A stretch of 5,747 nt of DNA from an uncultured Mollicutes bacterium. Lineage in GTDB: Bacteria > Bacillota_I > Bacilli_A > RFN20 > CAG-826. A model generated the notes under the pieces. The model saw nothing but the letters and a program-made list of their open reading frames with translations, had not been told where the DNA came from and made no database searches. Location: positions 1 through 5,747 of the forward strand of contig URTN01000058.1 of the NCBI GenBank assembly GCA_900550795.1, written 5' to 3'. The position numbers and the translations under genes were made by a program. Shown piece after piece: positions 1-4,636 of the stretch (position 1 is its first letter; the number at the start of each line of letters is the position of its first letter).

Positions 1-918
1 ATTATCAATCACTTTGTAATTATATTTTGCCTGTCCGGATTCTAAATAATGGTTAAGTTGTTCTTCTACATCAAATAAATCCTTAAACAAAGGAGCATGG
101 ACAACGTTAACGAAATAATAATTAGAATTAGGGAATATGTCTCTTAATAACTTCAAGAATTTGATTCTTCTTAGTTGGACTGCTTTAGGGGTTTCTTGGC
201 AATGCAAGTCATTAAAGCCTAAGTTAATTATTATGTTTTTTGGAGACGGCAAATCCTTAAGTTTATAAACATAAGGTATCCAATCATAAAAACGAGTTCC
301 GCCCAATCCAAGATTCAGCGAATTCTTAAAAACATTGTAGAATGTGTTTTTTGAATATTCTTCATAATTCCATAATTCAAAATATGAATCTCCTATAAAC
401 AAATTATCTAGCCTACCTATGTTTTTAATGGCTTCTTTTTCTTTATCAAGGAGAATGGCCTTTTCATCTATTTCAAATTGCATAGATTTATCATATCCAT
501 CTAGCAAGGAACCATAATCAAACTTGCCGCGATACTCTCCCTTTTTATCTAAACGTGAAAAATAACCAATCTGAAAATGAGTTGGTTTATTCTCGGAATT
601 AACATAATATTTAACCCCGTTCCCATGAATCCAAGCTGAATTAACATCATTGAAATTCCCAACAAACTTATATAGTTTCTCGTTCGTGACTCTACTTAAT
701 TGGCTTAAACAGGAAGCAGTAAAATCTTGTTGGCCTTTGCCTTTCTTAAGGTAATTCTTGCCATCAAAAAATACCCTTCCTGTATAAACAGATCCTTCTA
801 AATATTTAATTTGGCCAAAGCCGTAACAAGGTTTCTTTTTCCTATATAAAGATGGTTCATCTGGGCAAAACCACCATACCCCTATACTATTTTTCTTAAA
901 AGCATCAAATATAACCAT
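1..918 (-). CDS. SGNH/GDSL-family hydrolase with N-terminal MORN-like repeats (3' end outside window)
   Basis: The frame is open from the ATG at 918 to the window edge (306 codons, no stop), so the C-terminus is missing. Three of the four SGNH hydrolase blocks are visible. Block I is IGDSY (residues 175-179), with S178 as the expected nucleophile. Block II is GLGGT (204-208). Block III is GFND (234-237), whose Gly and Asn normally form the oxyanion hole. The family's last block, DxxH, should lie just past the edge, since the visible end (YKVIDN) looks like the strand before it. Residues about 40-135 contain aromatic/glycine repeats resembling degenerate MORN units (YTGRVFFDGKNYLKKGKG at 45-62, then 83-104 and 117-134). 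There is no signal peptide or membrane segment, so the protein is probably cytoplasmic. Family members are esterases, lipases or carbohydrate acetyl-hydrolases; the substrate cannot be inferred here. The start is supported by AAAGGAG at 937-931, 12 nt upstream, which is a rather long spacing. Confidence 0.85.
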   Translation of the reverse strand, partial: MVIFDAFKKNSIGVWWFCPDEPSLYRKKKPCYGFGQIKYLEGSVYTGRVFFDGKNYLKKGKGQQDFTASCLSQLSRVTNEKLYKFVGNFNDVNSAWIHGNGVKYYVNSENKPTHFQIGYFSRLDKKGEYRGKFDYGSLLDGYDKSMQFEIDEKAILLDKEKEAIKNIGRLDNLFIGDSYFELWNYEEYSKNTFYNVFKNSLNLGLGGTRFYDWIPYVYKLKDLPSPKNIIINLGFNDLHCQETPKAVQLRRIKFLKLLRDIFPNSNYYFVNVVHAPLFKDLFDVEEQLNHYLESGQAKYNYKVIDN

Positions 919-971
919 TTGTTAATTTCGCTCCTTTTGGCAACTAATGAATATAAATTGGGAGCAAAAAA

Positions 972-980
972 AGTATATCA
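972..980 (-). promoter_or_regulatory. Extended -10 promoter element for the SGNH hydrolase gene
   Basis: On the minus strand TGATATACT (980-972) fits an extended -10 (TGn followed by TATACT). It would start transcription near 965 and give a leader of about 45 nt that contains the AAAGGAG site. No good -35 hexamer is seen at 16-18 nt, as is common for extended -10 promoters. This rests on motif match and position only. Confidence 0.4.
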
Positions 981-1063
981 CCCGTAATATATTTAGATGA
1001 TTCGTTAAAAATAATGTGAATACATTTGAAAGTCTTGTGCATCAGCGTAAAGAAGAAACATAT

Positions 1064-1089
1064 AAGGCGGCACCCCTATTAGCCGTCTT
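1064..1089 (+). terminator. Terminator-like hairpin
   Basis: AAGGCGGC (1064-1071) pairs with GCCGTCTT (1082-1089), an 8-bp stem with one G-T wobble and a 10-nt loop. On the plus strand it is followed by a T-rich but interrupted run (TATTATCTTCTT). The minus-strand reading is followed by a weaker T-rich run. No plus-strand gene is recognised upstream, so what it would terminate is unknown. Confidence 0.35.
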
Positions 1090-1211
1090 TATTATCTTCT
1101 TAAGCCCATATATACGTATGTATTTATTGGCCTTGTTTTTATAACGTCAATAAATGATGCGTTTCGCCTCCTTTTATAAGTATGACTTTATCTACTGTTT
1201 AAATTCTCTCT

Positions 1212-1250
1212 TATAATGTAATTGTTTGCAATAGTGTGCATTGCAAACAA
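1212..1250. promoter_or_regulatory. Perfect 11-bp inverted repeat next to a TATAAT box (operator-like)
   Basis: TTGTTTGCAAT (1222-1232) and ATTGCAAACAA (1240-1250) are exact reverse complements separated by 7 nt. A TATAAT lies at 1212-1217 on the plus strand, so the dyad would cover the transcription start of such a promoter. No good -35 is seen and no gene follows on the plus strand. It may instead be an RNA hairpin or a repressor site left from a lost gene. The symmetry is read directly; the function is inferred. Confidence 0.5.
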
Positions 1251-1418
1251 CCGAAAAAATGTTTTATAGAAACCGCTGAAAAATTAATAGAATTAGTTTT
1301 TCACAAAAAATGAATAAAGAGCGAAGGGATGGAAAGAGGCTTATACTTTCGAATAGGGTTTTAGTCTTATAAATGATTACTTCATATAATTTAGGAGGCT
1401 TAAATATATCTTTGTTCA

Positions 1419-1473
1419 ATTCACTATTTTACGGAATGTGGTTTAAAAATGGACATTCCGTAAAATAGCGAAT
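1419..1473. repeat. Long hairpin: 21-bp arms with one mismatch, 13-nt loop
   Basis: The arms 1419-1439 and 1453-1473 pair over 21 positions. The only non-pair is A1423 against C1469 on the plus strand; read on the minus strand this becomes a G-U wobble, so a minus-strand RNA would form a continuous stem. The core is ATTTTACGGAATGT against its complement. It lies about 100 nt after the lipoprotein stop codon, so it could mark or protect the 3' end of that operon's mRNA. It has no following T-run, so it is not a standard intrinsic terminator. A small mobile-element end or protein-binding dyad is also possible. Confidence 0.7.
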
Positions 1474-1569
1474 GTTCTCCGAGCCTAAAAAATATTTAAA
1501 GGAAGCATTGTTTCCATTGCCTCAAATATATGTTTTCGTTAATTGCTCTGTTTGGTTTTTTCTAAGTCT

Positions 1570-2145
1570 TTACATAGAAAAGGTAACGGTAAACATGTCC
1601 TCAGCTTCATTATTCCGGGTAAAGGAAATAGAAACCTTACGTCTTAAACAATCGCTTTTTTCTAGTGGCGTGATAGCACAATCTATGCCTTTAAAAACAT
1701 CACCCCAAGTATCATTTGAAGAATAAATAGGCGAAATCATCACCATTGTCGCGACATTGTCGCTTGTTTTGTAAGTACCGGCAACCTTAAGATACGACAT
1801 CGTGTCAAATGGAGTGTTGGACCAAACCATTTTGCAGTTACTATTTACTTGTCCCACTCCATCTTCTCCGATGGTGAATTTTTGCATTTGCCAAGAACCG
1901 TTTTCTAATGTCGCCCGCTTGTCATAGGATTCGGATGGCCCCATTTCGACAAATTCGAATTTAGAATTTTCCCCAAAAGACCAGCCTTCGGGTAGGGTGC
2001 CTTCCTGCGATTCGTAATAATAGGTCGCCTCAGTAAGCCCAAATAGAGGGATATCAGAAATCTTATCCCCACAAGAAGAAATCGTTATGCAACCGATTGC
2101 ACAAAGCAAGGCCAATACAATATTCTGTTTGTTTGTTTTCAGCAT
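1570..2145 (-). CDS. Secreted lipoprotein, last gene of the ECF sigma operon
   Basis: 191 residues starting at the ATG at 2145. AAGGAGG at 2158-2152, 6 nt upstream, fixes this start; a longer frame opening at 2175 would bury that site inside the gene. The N-terminus has a Lys-containing n-region (MLKTNKQ), a hydrophobic core (about residues 9-22) and a lipobox ISSC with the lipidated cysteine at 25, so signal peptidase II processing and anchoring on the outer face of the membrane are expected. The mature part (about 166 residues) is rich in alternating polar and hydrophobic residues and aromatics, which suggests a beta-rich fold. I recognise no catalytic motif or named family. Its place after a sigma factor and probable anti-sigma factor suggests a sensor, a ligand-binding accessory or an output of the same envelope response. 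The TAA stop is at 1572-1570. Certain as a lipoprotein gene; the function is unknown. Confidence 0.85.
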   Translation of the reverse strand: MLKTNKQNIVLALLCAIGCITISSCGDKISDIPLFGLTEATYYYESQEGTLPEGWSFGENSKFEFVEMGPSESYDKRATLENGSWQMQKFTIGEDGVGQVNSNCKMVWSNTPFDTMSYLKVAGTYKTSDNVATMVMISPIYSSNDTWGDVFKGIDCAITPLEKSDCLRRKVSISFTRNNEAEDMFTVTFSM

Positions 2146-2151
2146 AAATTG

Positions 2152-2158
2152 CCTCCTT
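2152..2158 (-). promoter_or_regulatory. Ribosome binding site that fixes the lipoprotein start
   Basis: AAGGAGG on the minus strand, 6 nt before the ATG at 2145. It is the strongest Shine-Dalgarno site in the operon and shows that the lipoprotein is translated independently after a 54-nt gap from the preceding gene. Confidence 0.85.
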
Positions 2159-2199
2159 ATGCCTAATAAATACACAAAGAGACAAAATTCGTCGAAATT

Positions 2200-2796
2200 T
2201 TATTTAGAAAAGACAAATGAAAGCGATTTAGATGGTGCTTCGATGGAACAAAAGATGTCTTTTTCGTTTACGGATTCATAGATTCGAGCAAAAAAATCCG
2301 TGTCAGCATAGTTAAAGGAAAATTTCAGCCCTCCTTGATAGCTTTCTGTAACAGTCATTTTATATTCTTCAAGAACGCCAAAAACAGAAAGATAACCTTC
2401 ATATCCAGTTTCTGCCTTGGATAAAGCATAATAAGTTTCGCTCGTTGGTTCACTACTTATGACAATCTTGTCTGTAGCATCTGGCTTTGGCAACTCCTCG
2501 ACATTATATTCACTGGTAATCTCTGAGAAGAGATAAACGCCCTCATAGAATTGATGCTCAACATGGTTGTAGCCTTTGGTTCCTAAAACAATGCCGATGG
2601 TGGTTCCAGTCACGACTGCTACCAAAGCAAAAGAAGCTAGCGCATAGGCCCAAGGTTTTTTGAAGAATGGTTTATGTTTCTTCTCATATTTGGAGAAATC
2701 CACTTTCGAGGCGAGCACATCGAAAGAAACACCAGAACTTGAAAGGGTTTGTTCAAACTCTTCTTTCGCTTTCCTTTCCACCTCTTTTTTTCTCAT
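2200..2796 (-). CDS. Single-pass membrane protein, probable anti-sigma factor
   Basis: 198 residues. An N-terminal charged cytoplasmic part (about 1-47, with Lys/Glu-rich helix 1-17) is followed by one transmembrane segment (about 49-72, AYALASFALVAVVTGTTIG) and an outside domain of about 125 residues that looks beta-rich and ends in LSFVFSK. This topology, directly after an ECF sigma factor, is the usual one for a membrane anti-sigma factor that binds the sigma factor with its cytoplasmic part and senses outside with the rest. I do not see a zinc-binding HxxxCxxC motif of the ZAS type, so the cytoplasmic part would belong to another or diverged anti-sigma class. The start ATG overlaps the sigma stop (ATGA, 2796-2793), and GGAGG at 2808-2804 lies 7 nt upstream within the sigma gene, indicating translational coupling and matched amounts. 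The anti-sigma role is inferred from order and topology. Confidence 0.8.
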   Translation of the reverse strand: MRKKEVERKAKEEFEQTLSSSGVSFDVLASKVDFSKYEKKHKPFFKKPWAYALASFALVAVVTGTTIGIVLGTKGYNHVEHQFYEGVYLFSEITSEYNVEELPKPDATDKIVISSEPTSETYYALSKAETGYEGYLSVFGVLEEYKMTVTESYQGGLKFSFNYADTDFFARIYESVNEKDIFCSIEAPSKSLSFVFSK

Positions 2797-3320
2797 CGTT
2801 TTTCCTCCAAATGGTTTTTCATTTTCTTAATCGATCTCGTATATTTACTACTCGCCGCATTTTCACTTATATCAAGTTCTAATCCTATTTCCTTGAATTT
2901 ATAGCCATACTCGATTTTCATGATGACTATTTTTCGTTCTTCCTCATCAAGGCATGATAACGCGGATTCTGCATCCAATTTGGCACGAACATCCGGTTCG
3001 TTCGGCCCCTTTGAGACAATGTCGTCATCATATTCGATCTTGTTCCCACTTTTATATAGCATCCTTATAGATATTTGTTTGCTGGCTTGAACAAGATAAT
3101 ATTTAATGGATTTTAACTCTATAGTATCAAGGTTAGACATGAAGGAGAGAAAGGTTTCGCTTAAAGCATCTCGAGCCATCTCGCCATTATGAAGAACCCG
3201 ATTCGCTATATGAAAAACGAGTCTTTCGTAAGTAACAAAAATCTCGGAGCAACATTGTTTTATTGCCTCTTGGTCCCCCGATTTCAAGGCTTTCTTTAAT
3301 CTTGATTCTAATGTTTTCAC
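2793..3320 (-). CDS. ECF-type RNA polymerase sigma factor (sigma-70 family)
   Basis: 175 residues from the GTG at 3320. The frame continues up to a TTG at 3338, which would add 6 residues. I prefer the GTG because GGAAG (3331-3327) lies 6 nt before it, while the TTG has no ribosome binding site. Residues about 27-89 match sigma region 2 (YERLVFHIANRVLHNGEMA, then a D-A-L-SETF-L-F pattern). After an acidic linker, residues about 118-172 match region 4, including LSCLDEEERKIVIMKIEYGY and the helix-turn-helix KFKEIGLELDISENAASSKY. Only regions 2 and 4 are present and the length is standard for ECF factors, which direct RNA polymerase to stress or envelope promoters. It overlaps the next gene by 4 nt. 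I found no clear sigma-A promoter upstream, which would fit autoregulation by its own product; that is not shown. Region 2 is diverged, so the ECF subgroup cannot be named. Confidence 0.85.
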   Translation of the reverse strand: MKTLESRLKKALKSGDQEAIKQCCSEIFVTYERLVFHIANRVLHNGEMARDALSETFLSFMSNLDTIELKSIKYYLVQASKQISIRMLYKSGNKIEYDDDIVSKGPNEPDVRAKLDAESALSCLDEEERKIVIMKIEYGYKFKEIGLELDISENAASSKYTRSIKKMKNHLEEKR

Positions 3321-3590
3321 AATAATCTTCCATACCAAATAAATGCATTTATATTGAAAACACGTCTATTGGCTTTATCAATATACCTAAATCCAATTCC
3401 TATTGCTATTTCAAATATAAAACCTAGGAAGTATTATTTGTTCATAAAGAACCATGCTAAATCAATCTCAAACGAGGGTTCAATAGTTCTTTATAATTAA
3501 AAAGTTGACGTTTTGAATTGCCCCGGCCGACCTTTCTAAACCCATTGATGTTCATGAGTTCGAACCAACAGAAGAAATAAAACGCTTGTG
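3321..3590. other. Spacer between the sigma operon and ssrA
   Basis: No convincing gene. A TATAAA at 3353-3348 (minus) could be the -10 of the sigma operon, but no matching -35 is seen. ATAAAGAAC (3444-3452) and GTTCTTTAT (3486-3494) form a 9-bp inverted repeat with a 33-nt loop. A short plus-strand open stretch (3517-3591, 24 codons and a stop, no Met) ends just before the shared hairpin and may be the tail of a lost convergent gene. Confidence 0.4.
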
Positions 3591-3627
3591 AAAATAAAAA
3601 AGTTTGACACATTTTGCTGCATCAAAC
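3591..3627 (-). terminator. Intrinsic terminator of ssrA
   Basis: On the minus strand GTTTGATGCA (3627-3618) pairs with TGTGTCAAAC (3611-3602), 10 bp including two G-T wobbles, with a 6-nt loop. It is followed at once by TTTTTTATTTT (3601-3591). It begins 12 nt after the encoded CCA end of tmRNA, the normal place for the ssrA terminator. Confidence 0.9.
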
Positions 3628-3639
3628 GAATGCTTTTAT

Positions 3640-4037
3640 TGGTGGAGTCGCGGAGAATCGAACTCCGGTCCGAAGAATGACCCTTAGCAGTGTCTACAGT
3701 TTAGACGGCATCGAATATCACTAGCGGCTAAGATGCCGTAAGTTTCGCTAGATAGGCTATAGATTTTCGTCCTCTTTCCCTAGCCAATGAAAGAAGCTTA
3801 TCGCCTTGGTATGACACTACACCTGTGCGTGAGACGAGTAAACCACAGGGAGCGTGCTTGTCCTCAGAACGAGGAACCTATGTCGGTGCTAAATTAAGCG
3901 CAAGCGCAGGAAGCGCGGTTTAAAGCGCGGTTCCCAAAAATATAACTATTGTCAGTTATTGTTTTTTTTGACGTTATGGATCGTCACTCCACTGCAACTG
4001 CTAATTTTCTACTCTCCGTCAAAACCATGACGGCCCC
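3640..4037 (-). ncRNA. ssrA: Transfer-messenger RNA (tmRNA)
   Basis: About 398 nt, one-piece form. The 5' end GGGGCCGTCATGGTTTTGACGG matches the conserved tmRNA start. The 3' end shows a T-arm (CGGAG, loop TTCGATT, CTCCG), acceptor strand CGACTCC and an encoded ACCA. Pairing of the ends keeps G3-U70, the alanine identity signal, but leaves one C-A mismatch at acceptor pair 5. The RNA is charged with alanine, enters stalled ribosomes with SmpB, replaces the broken mRNA and adds a degradation tag. The tag frame is at 3953-3894. A short hairpin with CCTC/GAGG arms (about 3859-3875) fits one of the pseudoknot regions after the tag. It lies 65 nt after the membrane-protein stop and has its own terminator. 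The identity is certain; the exact 5' end depends on RNase P processing. Confidence 0.97.
3894..3953 (-). other. Predicted tmRNA proteolysis-tag reading frame
   Basis: The sequence TAACT just before GAC at 3953 is the same as that before the resume codon in Bacillus subtilis tmRNA, so GAC is the likely resume codon. The frame then reads DNSYIFGNRALNRASCACA and stops at TAA (3896-3894), 19 codons plus the alanine brought by tmRNA itself. It contains an in-frame tandem 12-nt repeat (3932-3921 and 3920-3909: Asn-Arg-Ala-Leu then Asn-Arg-Ala-Ser) and ends in Cys-Ala-Cys-Ala, not the usual Ala-Leu-Ala-Ala. One other frame gives an 11-codon hydrophobic tag ending at TAA in the first repeat; it lacks the expected upstream context. 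Confidence 0.65.
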
Positions 4038-4046
4038 AGAACAATT

Positions 4047-4074
4047 GCCTAAGAAATTAGGCTAGAAGAATATA
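4047..4074 (-). promoter_or_regulatory. Possible ssrA promoter and pre-tmRNA leader hairpin
   Basis: TATATT at 4074-4069 (minus) is a possible -10 with a poor -35 (TTTATT, 4097-4092). Transcription would start near 4062, giving a leader of about 25 nt before the mature 5' end at 4037. That leader holds a perfect 6-bp hairpin (GCCTAA, TTTC loop, TTAGGC, 4062-4047). RNase P would remove it. Co-transcription from the upstream membrane-protein gene is also possible. Confidence 0.35.
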
Positions 4075-4102
4075 AAGCATAAGGGGTTAAAAATAAAGAA
4101 AA

Positions 4103-4615
4103 TTATAATTCGTAATCCTTTTGCTTCTTCTTAAATATAATGGGAAAAAGGCAAATAAGCAAATTAGCTAAAGCAATAAAGCAAAATCCTAAAGAGAAGA
4201 AATATCCTACCCCTGGCCTAAGCCCATTTATTAATAAAGAAGAGGATAAAGTGGCAAGCGGCAAGGAAAAACAATTAAGAATAAATGTGATTGCTCCTAG
4301 AATAGTCGCGATTATTAAATTTGTTTTATCTCTTTTTCCGAATATGGATGCAACAATAGAAAGCAAGCATAATTGAAGCATCAATAATAGTGGGATATTT
4401 AATTTATATGAGAATGAATATAGGTGGGAATTTAAATAAAAGATATCTTCCCCTCCTATTAATATCTTATAGGAAGTAAGTCCTGCAGTTACCCCATATT
4501 CATCTTGATAAGAACAAAATGGGATAAAGAAAGAAAGGCCTGATAAAAGGAAAAAGACGGCTGATGTATATACAAGCGACCCCTTTCTATTTTCTTTCTT
4601 AATCGATTTTGGCAT
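4103..4615 (-). CDS. Four-helix integral membrane protein of unknown function
   Basis: 170 residues from the ATG at 4615; a TTG at 4636, directly after the upstream stop, would add 7. Neither start has a Shine-Dalgarno site, so translation probably relies on coupling to the preceding gene, 21 nt upstream. A basic N-terminus (MPKSIKKENRKG) is followed by four predicted transmembrane segments at about 14-34, 73-92, 99-118 and 136-161, with a 38-residue loop between the first two (CSYQDEYGVTAGLTSYKILI region) and a Lys-rich cytoplasmic tail (FKKKQKDYEL). By the positive-inside rule both ends face the cytoplasm and the first loop is outside. I do not recognise a family and see no transport or enzyme motif. 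Its partner by position is the Fic-like winged-helix protein, so it may be that protein's membrane target or sensor; this is inference only. Confidence 0.75.
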   Translation of the reverse strand: MPKSIKKENRKGSLVYTSAVFFLLSGLSFFIPFCSYQDEYGVTAGLTSYKILIGGEDIFYLNSHLYSFSYKLNIPLLLMLQLCLLSIVASIFGKRDKTNLIIATILGAITFILNCFSLPLATLSSSLLINGLRPGVGYFFSLGFCFIALANLLICLFPIIFKKKQKDYEL

Positions 4616-4636
4616 GAGGAAATTATAATTGAACAA

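Larger units (their letters stand above)
919..1569. other. Long gene-poor intergenic region with several inverted repeats
   Basis: About 650 bp between the start of the SGNH hydrolase gene and the end of the lipoprotein gene. I find no gene with a credible start, ribosome binding site and length. It holds the hydrolase promoter, a terminator-like hairpin (1064-1089), a perfect 11-bp inverted repeat beside a TATAAT (1212-1250) and a 21-bp-arm hairpin (1419-1473). Two strong Shine-Dalgarno-like sequences lack a proper gene: AAAAGGAGG on the minus strand (1175-1167), followed by stops in all useful frames, and AGGAGG on the plus strand (1393-1398), followed only by an 18-codon TTG frame. Short open stretches include a 42-codon hydrophobic GTG frame at 1016-1144 (+), without a ribosome binding site. 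Decay of a former gene or a non-coding RNA locus would both fit. Confidence 0.6.

Noticed and set aside
1310..1372. 20-codon plus-strand frame starting ATG AAT AAA
   Set aside because: It has no ribosome binding site and no recognisable peptide type.
1472..1726. 84-codon plus-strand frame antisense to the lipoprotein gene end
   Set aside because: It has no ribosome binding site, its start lies in the arm of the long hairpin, and more than half of it is the reverse strand of a well-supported gene.
2146..2175. Ten-codon N-terminal extension of the lipoprotein
   Set aside because: The strong AAGGAGG at 2158-2152 would lie inside the coding region, and the extension would place Arg residues far ahead of a normal signal peptide that begins cleanly at the ATG at 2145.
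2793..2796. Use of TGA as Trp (Mycoplasma code)
   Set aside because: TGA ends the sigma gene exactly at the ATGA overlap with the next start, and all Trp codons seen are TGG, so the standard code applies.
3457..3555. 32-codon minus-strand ATG frame after the ssrA terminator
   Set aside because: It has no ribosome binding site or promoter, and another short frame overlaps it. The length is within chance for this composition.
3540..3575. GAGTTCGAACCAAC looks like a tRNA T-loop
   Set aside because: The flanking bases do not form a T-stem on either strand, and no acceptor, D or anticodon arm is present. I also saw no second copy of the ssrA 3' end, so there is no support for an attachment site.
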